Shown in pieces: positions 36,701-40,448 of a stretch of 64,000 nt of DNA (within the stretch, counting starts at the first letter, position 1; each line of letters starts with the position of its first letter). The position numbers and the translations under genes were made by a program. The DNA comes from Diphasiastrum complanatum. Lineage: Eukaryota; Streptophyta; Lycopodiopsida; Lycopodiales; Lycopodiaceae. The notes under the pieces were generated by a model. It was not told the DNA's origin. It did not search any database and saw only the letters and a program-made list of their open reading frames with translations. The stretch covers positions 14,784,914 to 14,848,913 of the forward strand of contig CM055110.1 in the NCBI GenBank assembly GCA_029204225.1, read 5' to 3'.

Positions 36701-39516
36701 AACAATGACCTAAGAATTTTAATTACCAATGACTAGGAAGTTTTACTTGGCAATGACTAATGAATTTTAATTAGCGACGACTAAAGAAAAGTGTATCATT
36801 ATTCAGCTTAACAATCACCAAGGAGTTTTGATTAGCAATGACTAACAAATTTTAAATGCAGCATGGATCTAAGCACTTGGTCGTTTGCTTGCTCAGATAC
36901 CGAAAGAAACTGGCCATCTTCCAAGGATGGCTAACATTTTAATGACAATAGGATGAAGGTAACAGATTACCTTCAAAAGCAAACTCAACAGTTTCAAAAC
37001 AATGTTATGACCCTCAAGCACTAACCTTTCTAAAAGTCAATAACGTATGGATAATCATCAATTTACATAACCTTCTACGACTTCTACCTAACATGCAGCA
37101 TATGACAGAAAAGTGAATTTTTAGCACGAATAAGATCATCAAGCCTCAGACGATGAATAATGTCCTAGCAAAAAAAATTGAGATTCACCTTACCAGTCCT
37201 TCAAGTCATCTGATCGTGCCAAGAAAGAGTCTAATTGATTCCTACGCTCCTTCTTTCTTAGCTTCTTCCCAAAGATGTCATAGCCAATATGCTCCTCATT
37301 GTCGTACCACACAAAAGGGACATCTCCAACAGTGTTCCGAGAAGGAATCTGCATCCATATTGAAATCGTAAAAGCAAATGTGAAAATTGATGATCTAAAC
37401 TCGGGTTGCCTGTCACATGCAAAAGGCAGCCTCCTGATAGTTCGTAGGCCCCACATGCGGGCACAAACTAATCAATCTGGCATGGGATGGTCTAGCTCTA
37501 GAAGTATCAAGCCCCCGCTGTGCAGATGCAGTAAATGTTCTATAAAGACAGCCAGCCCTGCACATTAGTGAGTAGTAAATTGAACCACCCAACTGAATCC
37601 TTTGCACTAAACAAACTCTTAAACAGTTACAAATGTAATCAGATACCGATTTAATTACTTGTTAAAAAGAGTTGATGATAATAACACAACAAAAGCAATG
37701 CAACTGCAAGGGACATATTGGGACAGTATCTCAGATGTGCGTCCTTTTCAAGTCCAAAGGCTCAGTTGATTAATGCTTTTAACTCCATGTTCACTGCTGA
37801 ATAATTTTACCATATTTGTAGTAGGATGGCTTCATGTGTACATTGTTTTGATATAGAGCGTCCACCAAAATGTATAAATATCTTGGCCAAAGGCAGCTCC
37901 AAATATGTGGTGTTGGTTCATCCTACGTAGAATAACCTTAAACGGTCCCCAAAACTACCCAGAGGGGTCTGGAATGTGACAGCAACAATATTCCGTTTAA
38001 GACTCGATGAAATGACGTCAAAAACACCTCCAAACATGTGAGTGGTTCCAATCTATGGATAGTGACCAAAGCTACAACCTACTACTGTATTCCTGGTCAA
38101 AGAGGACCGCAATCAGCTTCAAAGTAGCCAAACCTGTGGACACCAAACATGTCCTAAATGGATAGATGTATTGAAAAACTTGGACATTCAACAAGTGTAT
38201 TGGGTAAATACAATGTGATGTTTGAAGGTTTGTCCTTGGATGAAAAAGATGGTCAGTCAAGAGCTGAAGTCTAGGACCCCATATTTAAGGCATGTGAAAT
38301 AAGACATGAAATTTCCTTCCTTAGAAAAAGATGTGGGAATCCTCAATAAAATCACAGCTTCAAACTCAGAAGGCTTTGTTTCCAAAAAGTCAAGATTTAC
38401 TTTTAGGATTTTGGAGTCTTCTTGCACACAGAATTATGCATCAAATACTGGCTTGAAACCCAAGAAGCTTCTTTTGCCAAGATGTCAAAATTGTGATTTC
38501 AAGGTTTTGGAACGAGGCCTCCTTACACACAGGCTTGTGGATCAAATCCTGCAATCTAAAGGTCCAAATACTCCAGCAAGCCACAATAGGCAACAAGCAG
38601 AGATGGTACTTTAGCCAGCTATAATAGGCCTTAACAAGTGATGGCGCTTGTTATGTTCCTGACTCACTAAGGCTAATCTTCATCTAATTTCACGTTACAA
38701 AAGTCCAGTGGGTTTAGGTCTTAACTATAATGAAACTCAAGAGATAACTCCAGATAAGTGGTAGTTCAACTATGAATGGTTTAAAGGATGGAATCAGGAA
38801 TCCTAGGAAAACTGCCCTTCGGAAACTAAAAAGTACATCTTTAACCTGTCAAGCACTCAAATATATTAAAACAGCCAAGCCTTCAAAAAATTCACACAAG
38901 TTTATAAGTATTTGAGAACTTATAGTTCAAAACCCAGAATTTCAAAGTTCTTGCTATTTCTAGTTTTGCCACATGAAAACATAATCTGGCTAAGCTGTAC
39001 ACATTGTTAAATAGGTGGGAGAAAAAGACATCATGTCTACATAGAGTGATACAAAACCTCGTCCTCCGACGAATCGCTCTCCACGGCCGAGGGATGCAAG
39101 TCTCCATCACGTTCAGAGGCTTCATCATCAGATGGGTGTGCAGAGCTGCCAGTTCCGTTGTCCACCCTCGCACTGTGTTCCTGCATGAAGTCCAACATTG
39201 CATCGTCGATGTCTCTCAGATTACCATCTGCAATATCTTCATCTTCACCTGCACTTGGACCCTCTTCATATTCATCATCATCATCACCAGCAGCAGCAGC
39301 AGCATCACCCTGACCTTCATCTTCTTCACTTTCCAGATTCTCAATATCACTAGCATAATCTTCGATGTCTGATGGCAACTGTATGCTAAGATCAGACTCC
39401 TCCGCATCGGAATCTCCAGTGCCACTGCGCAGCTGTACCTTCCCAGCAGACGACACAGCAGCCTTCGCCGATCTATCCTTGCGCTTCGACACGATCGCCA
39501 TGATTTTTTCTTGCAT
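1249..39516 (-). CDS. BOP1: BOP1/Erb1-like ribosome biogenesis protein, gene span (3' end not found)
   Basis: Homologue of BOP1 (yeast Erb1), the nucleolar scaffold of the PeBoW complex (Pescadillo-BOP1-WDR12) that matures the large-subunit pre-rRNA and assembles 60S subunits. Eleven exons (39516-39058, 37348-37194, 36556-36439, 36277-36176, 36048-35889, 33898-33790, 33635-33533, 33442-33292, 28335-28203, 23883-23780, 23643-23576) join in phase into 554 codons without a stop. Residues 1-153 are Asp/Glu/Ser-rich, BOP1NT covers about 157-420, and WD40 repeats begin near 433 (GTVRLWEV at about 460). A twelfth segment (1352-1249) matches the next repeat ([13 protein letters not shown]). Plant BOP1 proteins are about 750 residues, so roughly 170-190 C-terminal residues are missing from view. 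Intron 11 would be 22.2 kb. The gene is either functional with TE-loaded introns or was recently split by insertions; intact frames favour the former. Confidence 0.93.
1925..2260 (+). pseudogene. Ty3/Gypsy integrase relic
   Basis: The plus strand encodes [19 protein letters not shown], a decayed form of the Gypsy integrase catalytic-core end (family pattern YHPQTDGQTERVNRxLE), so the catalytic Glu region is visible. Stops and frame changes follow. The piece is isolated from other Gypsy sequence and points away from the minus-strand integrase relic at 3.0-3.4 kb. Confidence 0.6.
2940..3440 (-). pseudogene. Ty3/Gypsy integrase C-terminal relic
   Basis: Two overlapping frames on the minus strand give [20 protein letters not shown] (family AEFAYNSSxHSSTGxSPFEL) followed by a basic, coiled segment and [12 protein letters not shown] (family FxVGDxVxLKLR) and [11 protein letters not shown] (family LxPRxxGPFxI). 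This is the C-terminal half of a Gypsy integrase with at least one frameshift. The 5' part of the element is absent to the right, where LINE sequence begins. Confidence 0.75.
3470..3720 (-). pseudogene. LINE ORF1 C-terminal relic
   Basis: The minus strand reads [16 protein letters not shown], which resembles the end of ORF1 in the long LINE at 5.2-10.3 kb (RRVIY, stop, [11 protein letters not shown]). It is preceded by a Pro/Ser-rich stretch. The sequence to 3960 has no clear match. This is a mosaic of LINE pieces, not an intact copy. Confidence 0.45.
3960..4897 (-). pseudogene. LINE RT C-terminal domain relic
   Basis: Two minus-strand frames match the C-terminal third of the LINE RT protein at 9.0-9.9 kb: [18 protein letters not shown], then [18 protein letters not shown], then [20 protein letters not shown] and the zinc-finger-like CQLC...H segment ending [14 protein letters not shown]. 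The final Cys of the zinc motif is replaced ([11 protein letters not shown] where others have [11 protein letters not shown]). 5' truncated at about 4897, with at least one frameshift near 4510. Confidence 0.85.
4898..5190. other. No feature recognised
   Basis: Unique-looking AT-rich sequence between the minus-strand LINE relic and the CT microsatellite. Confidence 0.5.
5191..5248. repeat. (CT)29 microsatellite at LINE 5' junction
   Basis: Pure CT dinucleotide run, followed within a few bases by C-rich sequence that leads into LINE ORF1. Confidence 0.98.
5635..6530 (+). pseudogene. LINE ORF1 (coiled-coil, RRM-like RNA-binding protein), broken
   Basis: A Pro/Ala/Ser-rich start (5635-5950) ends at a stop. 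The frame resumes at 5974 with a coiled coil ([20 protein letters not shown]), followed by the conserved block [20 protein letters not shown]. After a frameshift near 6260 an RRM-like/CTD region follows ([15 protein letters not shown] ... [18 protein letters not shown]). The same blocks occur in the second LINE copy at 10678-11259 ([38 protein letters not shown]), so this is the family ORF1, which coats LINE RNA. At least one stop and one frameshift. Confidence 0.8.
6591..7470 (+). pseudogene. LINE APE-type endonuclease domain, broken
   Basis: Frame 6591-7028 begins the exonuclease-endonuclease-phosphatase fold with GVWNCAGI and ILFFMETHE (metal-binding Glu), then [11 protein letters not shown] and [10 protein letters not shown] stop at about 7027 and frame changes follow, but [10 protein letters not shown] (about 7078-7107) and [13 protein letters not shown] (about 7377-7415), the other catalytic motifs, are recognisable in other frames. 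This domain nicks target DNA in target-primed reverse transcription. Confidence 0.85.
7467..8180 (+). pseudogene. LINE linker between endonuclease and RT
   Basis: [30 protein letters not shown] and a Lys/Arg-rich stretch lead to [20 protein letters not shown]. The same order is found in the copies at 26.1 kb ([31 protein letters not shown]) and 31.8-31.6 kb on the minus strand. Frame changes near 7850. Confidence 0.7.
8177..9237 (+). pseudogene. LINE reverse transcriptase, catalytic segment deleted
   Basis: RT motifs in order: [53 protein letters not shown] (motif A, Asp present); [20 protein letters not shown] (motif B). After about 8650 roughly 75 bases present in the copy at 15.9-17.5 kb, including those for YTDDVVLLS (motif C), are missing. 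The frame shifts and resumes with [16 protein letters not shown] and [18 protein letters not shown] (thumb region). Without motif C this copy cannot be catalytic. Confidence 0.9.
9239..10126 (+). CDS. LINE RT C-terminal domain with CCHC-like zinc motif (open 295-codon frame)
   Basis: An open frame follows one stop after the RT thumb. It contains [38 protein letters not shown], then [19 protein letters not shown] (C-x2-C...H-x4-C, like zf-RVT domains in L1-type LINEs) and [17 protein letters not shown] basic, His-rich tail follows. It is an ORF2 piece rather than an independent gene, and this C-terminal block is the most often retained part of the family in this window. Confidence 0.8.
   Translation: MHYPPHSAFVIRAGYRLSWFSQASHLLLESFGISIIELPSGTHQYIRRFLYRAYLERTWRHQLGVKPAFYRTHFLELDASGTPVIPHYLDSGLSHCLRFTLGQLKVSSHQLAIETGRFHGIPREERICQLCSLGEVESEEHFIFSCPVYYEIRGRYHCLFRDMPTTLRSLIAYEDPRCVGLMVREMFILRRDLYGTPQHSTSQPLITSFFTRRRPRDLAHEDEDYAADDSRSHSHRDQRQCTFYHHITTRITKHPMQRRTTTHAHAHRRRRQAPVPSHAVAHITSFYSSSSTTQS
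10268..10333 (+). other. LINE 3' end: hairpin and tail signal
   Basis: Hairpin ATGCC-TTTT-GGCAT at 10280-10293 followed by AAAAGACATTAATAAAG and a CTTT repeat. The same arrangement with compensated stem changes closes the LINE at 17724 (GTACC-TTTT-GGTAC), so this looks like the RNA 3' structure recognised by the LINE RT. Confidence 0.7.
10314..10384. repeat. (CTTT)n-(CT)n-(C)n junction between two LINE copies
   Basis: Simple-sequence tail of the upstream LINE runs directly into the C-rich 5' leader of the next copy. Confidence 0.95.
10385..12115 (+). mobile_element. Second LINE copy, internally deleted (ORF1 fused to RT tail)
   Basis: Starts with a C-rich, Pro/Ala-rich leader. ORF1 runs from 10678 ([17 protein letters not shown] coiled coil) through 11259. 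The endonuclease start VCGIV is then followed at once (about 11375) by [20 protein letters not shown], which belongs to the RT thumb region; the rest of the endonuclease and all RT catalytic motifs are absent. Scattered RT-tail matches ([17 protein letters not shown]-like, frame-shifted) continue to about 12070. This is a non-autonomous deletion derivative with additional decay. Confidence 0.82.
10678..11259 (+). pseudogene. LINE ORF1, second copy
   Basis: Coiled coil ([20 protein letters not shown]), conserved [20 protein letters not shown], then a stop at about 11038 and continuation with [20 protein letters not shown] and [20 protein letters not shown]. Parallels ORF1 at 5635-6530 block by block. 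Confidence 0.8.
12315..12675 (+). pseudogene. Gypsy Gag relic
   Basis: [16 protein letters not shown] (about 12333-12380) is followed, after an in-frame stop, by [20 protein letters not shown] and [13 protein letters not shown]. This is the retrotransposon Gag capsid pattern of plant Gypsy elements. Confidence 0.8.
12780..12990 (+). pseudogene. Gypsy Gag zinc knuckle, second Cys lost
   Basis: [20 protein letters not shown] fits the CCHC knuckle C-x2-C-x4-H-x4-C except that the second Cys is Tyr (TAC from TGC by one change). Confidence 0.75.
13021..13215 (+). pseudogene. Gypsy aspartic protease relic
   Basis: [20 protein letters not shown] corresponds to the family pattern LxDSGSTHNFIS; the catalytic D-S-G triad is D-D-G here. 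Confidence 0.7.
13549..14420 (+). pseudogene. Gypsy reverse transcriptase / RNase H relic
   Basis: The RT start is visible as [20 protein letters not shown] and [16 protein letters not shown], then [10 protein letters not shown]. Further right, stops and frameshifts break up RT (about 13800-14130), and the RNase H start is seen only as short pieces around 14210-14330. The palm Y-x-D-D motif was not found. Confidence 0.7.
14502..15191 (+). pseudogene. Gypsy integrase (H2C2 zinc domain and start of core)
   Basis: DALSRIG opens the frame. The H2C2 integrase zinc domain follows: [40 protein letters not shown] (H-x-H...C-x2-C). After one stop, [20 protein letters not shown] and [16 protein letters not shown] form the first part of the core with its catalytic Asp. 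The frame ends at about 15195, where an LTR on the other strand begins. Confidence 0.85.
15192..15538 (-). repeat. LTR (347 bp) of a minus-strand chromovirus
   Basis: On the minus strand it begins TGTTACGAGCC and ends CTCTAACA, giving TGTTA...TAACA ends. It directly follows a polypurine tract on the minus strand, so it is the 3' LTR. Immediate flanks (CACCT and CTCCC) do not form a target duplication, as expected when only one end is outer flank. Confidence 0.75.
15539..15551 (-). promoter_or_regulatory. Polypurine tract
   Basis: Minus strand AAGGGGGAGGGAG immediately before the LTR start TGTTAC; it would prime plus-strand cDNA synthesis. It overlaps the stop codon of the chromodomain frame. 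Confidence 0.75.
15550..15750 (-). pseudogene. Chromodomain at the integrase C-terminus of a chromovirus
   Basis: An open minus-strand frame reads [40 protein letters not shown] and [12 protein letters not shown], then a stop at the polypurine tract. This matches the chromodomain of Ty3/Gypsy chromoviruses (pattern YLVKWKGLP...ATWE...L...FP.F.LEDK), which directs integration to marked chromatin. The remaining element is not present to the right, where a LINE tail begins at about 15775. Confidence 0.85.
15775..15902 (+). repeat. LINE 3' tail and (CT)43 microsatellite
   Basis: GAAAAGACGTTAATAAAG, the family 3' end, followed by about 87 bp of CT. The LINE body expected to its left is missing. 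The next LINE copy starts directly to its right. Confidence 0.85.
15903..17785 (+). mobile_element. LINE copy, 5' truncated, with open RT frame
   Basis: Begins inside RT shortly before motif B, right after the CT run, and continues to the 3' hairpin (17724-17737), AAAAGACGTTAATAA and a short AATTCT repeat tail. It is the least damaged ORF2 3' half in the window. Confidence 0.9.
15931..17544 (+). CDS. LINE RT (motif B onward) with C-terminal zinc domain, 537 codons open
   Basis: Contains motif B ([20 protein letters not shown]), motif C ([20 protein letters not shown], catalytic Asp pair intact), the thumb ([15 protein letters not shown]), then [19 protein letters not shown] and [19 protein letters not shown] (C-x2-C...H-x4-C) and [20 protein letters not shown]. 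Motifs 1-A of RT and the whole endonuclease are missing, and the apparent Met start is fortuitous. No promoter is visible. It shows that the family was active relatively recently compared with the shredded neighbours. Confidence 0.88.
   Translation: MARFRDGSGWSPHIHSTIGVKHGCPLSPTLFALYIDHLERIIHEEGGEGCSLTNIIIPILLYTDDVVLLSSSAVGLQRHLSALHHFCQLWELTVNSKKIKIMVFNTNKQHMRDGVFYYDGLPMIVTSYTYLGVLFSGPLLTFRPAALTRLCKGHTALVHMERFCSTYYVRDPATRCLLFSAIVSPVVLYSAETWCPDLSRYTWRDLTRIQIHGGMLNRMIRAKPSVPHDMILAEFASPPLVISAMFLIITFLHRVSDFDTSRYVVAALTSSRTIAGHEAKHSWYSSVSALLQTWGLSALDLPSGAHAYIKRQIYRSYIRTIWSHPDPNRVKIHFYGTHLLRMDATGMPILPAYLTQPLSFGLRYHMGQFRVSSHQFVIETGRYTDTPRLQRICQLCSLREVENEFHFIFCCSVYDEIRGRYHCLYRDTPLTLRSFLEYPYPRCVGLLLREMYTLRASLLPTLSDTDHSQAHITQFFQKRDKEDISVEDFEIPIRRSKTQRVSHISARSRATQSSCASRQLTSRSTTTITHYFQLTCS
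17786..18131 (+). pseudogene. Short LINE fragment, partial duplicate of 16690-17035
   Basis: Starts right after the tail of the preceding LINE and matches its 16690-17035 segment closely (for example GATACTTCCAGATA, TTCCGAGCGGGACCC), with small deletions and stops. It ends at GGGACAGT where the Copia LTR begins, so the Copia element inserted into it. Confidence 0.85.
18132..18780 (-). repeat. Copia 3' LTR, 649 bp
   Basis: On the minus strand it starts TGTGAAAGAT and ends ATCTTTCACA, a perfect 10-bp terminal inverted repeat. Its last 97 bp recur at 22894-22990 with only a few differences. Confidence 0.88.
18781..18792 (-). promoter_or_regulatory. Copia polypurine tract
   Basis: Minus strand GTTGAAGAGGGAG immediately before the LTR. 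Confidence 0.7.
18800..19450 (-). pseudogene. Copia RNase H relic
   Basis: Minus-strand frame with [13 protein letters not shown] (family GFADADWAGS) at its start and [19 protein letters not shown] and ELQHV (family RTKHIDIRYHFIRE...V) at its end. The middle does not align well. Confidence 0.7.
19681..20502 (-). pseudogene. Copia integrase end and RT start, then deletion
   Basis: [13 protein letters not shown] (family FGCxAYVHI), [20 protein letters not shown], then an acidic linker and [20 protein letters not shown], which is the RT N-terminus (family WxxAMxxE...L). The expected KWVFKxK and LVAKGFxQ blocks and YVDD never follow; a Ser/Gly-rich stretch and stop replace them. The frame begins one frameshift away from the preceding integrase frame. 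Confidence 0.85.
20538..21440 (-). CDS. Copia protease and integrase
   Basis: Protease active site [14 protein letters not shown] near the start. Then the GAG-pre-integrase HxxxH...CxxC domain: [20 protein letters not shown] and [17 protein letters not shown]. The integrase core shows all three catalytic residues: [17 protein letters not shown] (D), [15 protein letters not shown] (D) and [12 protein letters not shown] (E). Together with the Gag frame it makes a nearly continuous reading frame. Confidence 0.9.
   Translation of the reverse strand: MLANDGDLDPWWIDSGASLLAYGDDKRVIYRANDGECAIKGIGTIPISLCTNRNVHLEDVLFISSITKNLLSVSQMLSKGLKVEFDGDACLIKRKDVLIGKGKRQGKLFKLDACVIANQVGCVAREQISIQEVWHKRMGHLNFKSLEVMARKKVVIGLPSSLSDFKHVCESCALSKSHRLPYTRSISRSTKPFQLVHSDIHGFTTISNIGAKMYVIFIDDFSRFCWAYLLKSKDEVYDVFLKFKNARENQFSTKIKCLRGDNGGEYISNKFKAFCDEHGIKREYKTSRTPQQNGVAERKK
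21416..22222 (-). CDS. Copia Gag (UBN2-type) with zinc knuckle
   Basis: Capsid-type region ([56 protein letters not shown]) followed by a Lys-rich linker and [14 protein letters not shown], an intact CCHC knuckle. It overlaps the protease frame by 25 bases in another frame, so one frameshift is needed to read through. Confidence 0.88.
   Translation of the reverse strand: MRMESLLEMNDVLDIVVGFEERPTTQQDQVRYDKRAKKALHMIKMNVTNELLKEVGKCTSSLEVWNSLKKLYESKSTSRVLTLRRQIFSCLQKNEESPSTFVLRMKALNDELACIDESIKEGELIQVILNGLLDAHANILQSIAIQKTLPSLMDLQEILINEEYRLQARGRSTSTLQEDAMFTKGKFKGKTKSKWSKGQDQVDASSSGKKKDRSKLKCFYCGIKGHFASECYKKKRDQGDKQGNLTLDEDGLDVQDTNDDVCLLMMEI
22882..22893 (-). promoter_or_regulatory. Copia primer-binding site
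   Basis: Minus strand TGGTATCAAAGC directly after the LTR end CTTTCACA; close to the initiator tRNA-Met site TGGTATCAGAGC. Confidence 0.85.
22894..22990 (-). repeat. Copia 5' LTR remnant, 97 bp
   Basis: Only the last 97 bp of the LTR remain. The match to the 3' LTR stops abruptly at AAAAATCAG, and the LINE sequence that should flank the insertion is also gone, so a deletion removed both. Confidence 0.85.
22991..23220 (+). other. Unexplained coding-like stretch
   Basis: The plus strand can be read as [20 protein letters not shown] and onward for about 45 codons before a stop, then continues with a Lys-rich stretch. I do not recognise a family. It sits at the breakpoint of the Copia 5' LTR and could be an exon fragment carried by another element, or chance. 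Confidence 0.2.
23576..23643 (-). CDS. BOP1: BOP1 exon 11
   Basis: 68 bp, translated [20 protein letters not shown] then HQQ, with acceptor TTGAGCAG and donor CAG|GTAC. Matches the BOP1 segment W-x-x-H-D-x-Y-x-G-I-K-I-x-H. Confidence 0.9.
23780..23883 (-). CDS. BOP1: BOP1 exon 10
   Basis: 104 bp between a GCTGCTGCAG acceptor and TCAG|GTAA donor, translated [20 protein letters not shown] then [14 protein letters not shown]. Corresponds to the family segment (D/N)-x-x-x-L-L-N-x-x-L-G-D-E after the first WD40 repeat. Confidence 0.9.
24238..24863. other. No feature recognised (BOP1 intron 9)
   Basis: Mixed sequence without convincing coding or repeat signal. Confidence 0.4.
24864..25418 (-). 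CDS. Unrecognised open frame, 184 codons
   Basis: Starts [19 protein letters not shown]. It is basic, with one hydrophobic stretch ([14 protein letters not shown]) in the middle. The C-terminal third includes translation of a GAAACGCGTTTC tandem repeat. No family recognised and no visible promoter; it lies inside a BOP1 intron on the same strand. It may belong to an unidentified transposable element or be chance. Confidence 0.25.
   Translation of the reverse strand: MWRDFERVVCVRKEQSHDLRGPYRWPCIMKMVKELQVASNLGDERANGTNRENLKVKPINGKLGVVKRERVQTHPNATGNFFVEIVFLWVFLGFRHFIERLLPSRYVQFHENALENAISEGETVYGRFPRSKKFRRLERKKRVSLFETRFFVRNAFCETLTESEMRCCGALEKIRCGIESTTPT
24952..25004. repeat. 19-bp tandem repeat with palindromic AAACGCGTTT
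   Basis: AAACGCGTTTCGAACAAAG occurs twice in full and a third time in part. Each unit contains a perfect 10-bp palindrome. Confidence 0.9.
25780..26075 (-). pseudogene. Possible LTR-element Gag N-terminus relic
   Basis: The minus strand contains [18 protein letters not shown], like the coiled N-terminal part of some plant Gypsy Gag proteins, followed leftwards by a 73-bp tandem duplication. Weak evidence. Confidence 0.3.
25807..25955. repeat. 73-bp tandem duplication
   Basis: Two copies starting CCCATTTCTGCTTCTTGCTC, offset 73 bp, with a few substitutions. Confidence 0.92.
26557..27342 (+). pseudogene. LINE RT, motifs 1-B then deletion to tail
   Basis: [60 protein letters not shown] (motif A), a stop at about 26854, then [20 protein letters not shown] (motif B). 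The chain then passes straight into a basic C-terminal tail. It cannot be catalytic. Confidence 0.9.
27488..27541 (+). other. LINE 3' hairpin and tail, third example
   Basis: GTACC-TTAG-GGTAT stem (one G-U pair) followed by CAAAGGACATTAATAAAG and CTTT/CT repeats. Confidence 0.65.
27542..28202. other. No feature recognised (BOP1 intron 9)
   Basis: AT-rich sequence between the LINE tail and exon 9. Confidence 0.5.
28203..28335 (-). CDS. BOP1: BOP1 exon 9
   Basis: 133 bp. Translation [20 protein letters not shown] then [20 protein letters not shown]; donor GT|GTAAGT, acceptor GGCTGCAG. Covers the end of the first WD40 repeat and the conserved H-x-V-x-W-N-P segment. Confidence 0.93.
28628..28935. 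repeat. 155-bp tandem duplication in BOP1 intron 8
   Basis: Two copies offset by 155 bp (GGCATCAAACTACTTTTAGG at 28657 and 28812). On the minus strand the right-hand unit edge of the first copy reads as an open stretch with [13 protein letters not shown]; the second copy has a shift there. Confidence 0.9.
29441..30738 (-). pseudogene. LINE RT relic in BOP1 intron 8
   Basis: Reading leftwards from 30738: linker pieces ([11 protein letters not shown]), IIMIGHVMD, remnants of AxGxGGLQ...HxGTCLHS, motif B reduced to KQNCF plus a Leu-Ser repeat and [17 protein letters not shown], motif C region [18 protein letters not shown] (Asp pair kept), and [20 protein letters not shown]. Many stops. Its 5' side directly follows the GA/CT run at 30744-30781. 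Confidence 0.85.
29837..29861 (-). repeat. (CT)12 inside the LINE RT motif B
   Basis: On the minus strand CT repeats encode a Leu-Ser stretch between KQNC and DELE, with exactly 11 codons from Cys to Asp, as in the intact family ([11 protein letters not shown]). Confidence 0.9.
30744..31860 (-). pseudogene. LINE deletion derivative with 3' tail, in BOP1 intron 8
   Basis: Reading leftwards from 31860: linker ([43 protein letters not shown]), then directly the RT thumb region ([46 protein letters not shown]) and a basic tail; RT motifs are missing. The tail ends at ACAATAAAGAT followed by the (CT)n run 30781-30744. Confidence 0.82.
31870..32480 (+). pseudogene. LINE C-terminal relic, opposite orientation
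   Basis: Plus-strand pieces in several frames: [21 protein letters not shown] (family YHCLFRxxPxTLxSLI), and KDICQKP. This is the zinc domain and tail of the LINE RT protein, heavily frameshifted. Confidence 0.65.
32481..33291. other. No feature recognised (BOP1 intron 8)
   Basis: AT-rich intronic sequence. Confidence 0.5.
33292..33442 (-). CDS. BOP1: BOP1 exon 8
   Basis: 151 bp. [50 protein letters not shown]. Contains the conserved PKLPxPxDLQPFP signature of BOP1 and the start of the first WD40 repeat. Donor G|GTATG, acceptor TTTTTCAG. Confidence 0.96.
33533..33635 (-). CDS. BOP1: BOP1 exon 7
   Basis: 103 bp. [20 protein letters not shown] and [14 protein letters not shown], the most conserved block of the BOP1NT domain. 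Donor CGT|GTAAGT, acceptor AATTCTAG. Confidence 0.96.
33790..33898 (-). CDS. BOP1: BOP1 exon 6
   Basis: 109 bp. [20 protein letters not shown] and [17 protein letters not shown], matching the family GHxESYNPPxEYLxxxEE and FLPRKF. Donor AA|GTAGGT, acceptor TCTGGCAG. Confidence 0.96.
33899..35888. other. BOP1 intron 5, nothing recognised
   Basis: About 2 kb of AT-rich intron. Short open frames on both strands look random. Confidence 0.6.
35889..36048 (-). CDS. BOP1: BOP1 exon 5
   Basis: 160 bp. [40 protein letters not shown] and [12 protein letters not shown]. Donor G|GTAGGT, acceptor ATATGCAG. Confidence 0.96.
36176..36277 (-). CDS. BOP1: BOP1 exon 4
   Basis: 102 bp. [20 protein letters not shown] and [14 protein letters not shown]; the plant form of BOP1NT ([19 protein letters not shown]). 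Donor AAG|GTATTG. Confidence 0.96.
36439..36556 (-). CDS. BOP1: BOP1 exon 3
   Basis: 118 bp. [20 protein letters not shown] and [19 protein letters not shown]. Donor GAG|GTATTG, acceptor CATATCAG. Confidence 0.96.
36655..36865. repeat. Degenerate short tandem repeat in BOP1 intron 2
   Basis: The motif AGCAATGACTAA-x-GAATTTTAATT and variants recur four to five times at roughly 36-40 bp spacing. Confidence 0.6.
37194..37348 (-). CDS. BOP1: BOP1 exon 2
   Basis: 155 bp. [40 protein letters not shown] and [12 protein letters not shown]. Start of the BOP1NT domain. Donor TG|GTAAGG, acceptor GGATGCAG. Confidence 0.96.
37349..39057. other. BOP1 intron 1, only an old ~95-bp duplication visible
   Basis: A diverged repeat (around 38370-38560, sharing CACACAG...ATCAAAT...TG) is visible. 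No other feature. Confidence 0.4.
39058..39516 (-). CDS. BOP1: BOP1 exon 1 with start codon
   Basis: 459 bp, 153 codons. Start [20 protein letters not shown]; the second Met (residue 6) is an alternative start. A basic N-terminus is followed by long Asp/Glu/Ser tracts ([20 protein letters not shown] and others) ending DSSEDE, typical of the disordered N-terminus of BOP1. The only phase-0 donor compatible with exon 2 is GAG|GTTTTG, a weak one, so this boundary is the least certain. In-frame stops lie upstream. Confidence 0.88.
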
Positions 39517-40440
39517 CCGCTGCTTTCACAAATGAATGAATGTGGGCAGTGATAGGGAGACTACTCATGCCCTATTTTACCCTAATGACACCCATGTGGC
39601 ATGTCACACTCGACTCTTAGGGTTTGCCACCCAAGAGGCTAGATTGACTTTCAAAGTTTTTTTGTCCAAGGTTTAAGCCTCCCCCGAAAACCAAGAAGCA
39701 CTCTTAGCATTTCTGGACCGTCTGTTGATTTGTGACTTGATTGAGCATCCCGAGTTCGGGACAATTAGGCTACATGATACGTGGCTTGTATGAGAGACCT
39801 CTAAGCCTATCTTAAAACAAGGTGATCCATACATCATGAGCAACATTGCCTTATGTAAGGCATTCAAAATCACAAAAAAATTAAAAAATATACGAAGATT
39901 TCATTTTAGAAAAATTAAAAAAAATTAAAATTATTTTATTTTTCAAACTCACTAGCTTTTAGCAAATCATCACAATAGCTTACTGCTACCACAACAAAGC
40001 TAACAAAATCACCAATTTTATGAAATTGATTATTAATAGCAAGTTTGACCAAATTAACTTAAGTGTGTGAACTCTAGTTCAAGTAGTTGCTCAAAAATGA
40101 GTAGGAAATGAAGCTTTTTAGCTCTTAAACGCAAAGCAAAATTAGGGTTTCCAACTCAAGAAATGAACACGAGTCAATTTCTGATTTGATATTTTTCCTT
40201 TTCAGTCTAAATAAATGCCAAGGAGCCCGAACATTGAAGGCTTTGCTCAACATACGTATGTTGTAGCCCATTTCACCAATCACAAGGTTCCAATTTGAGA
40301 TTTCTCAAAGCCTACATAGTGACTATGTGCGAAGCGCAAGGGGCAAAGAGAGAAAGAAATCTCTGAATGATGGACAAAACACAATTTTTGCATTTTCATT
40401 GGGCCATGTGTGCCCAAAATTGCAAGTCCTCTTCCAAGGA
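39517..40440. other. Upstream region of BOP1, no coding feature
   Basis: This should hold the BOP1 promoter. Beyond about 39.6 kb it becomes AT-rich. I could not identify a specific promoter element. Confidence 0.4.
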
Positions 40441-40448
40441 TCAAACTA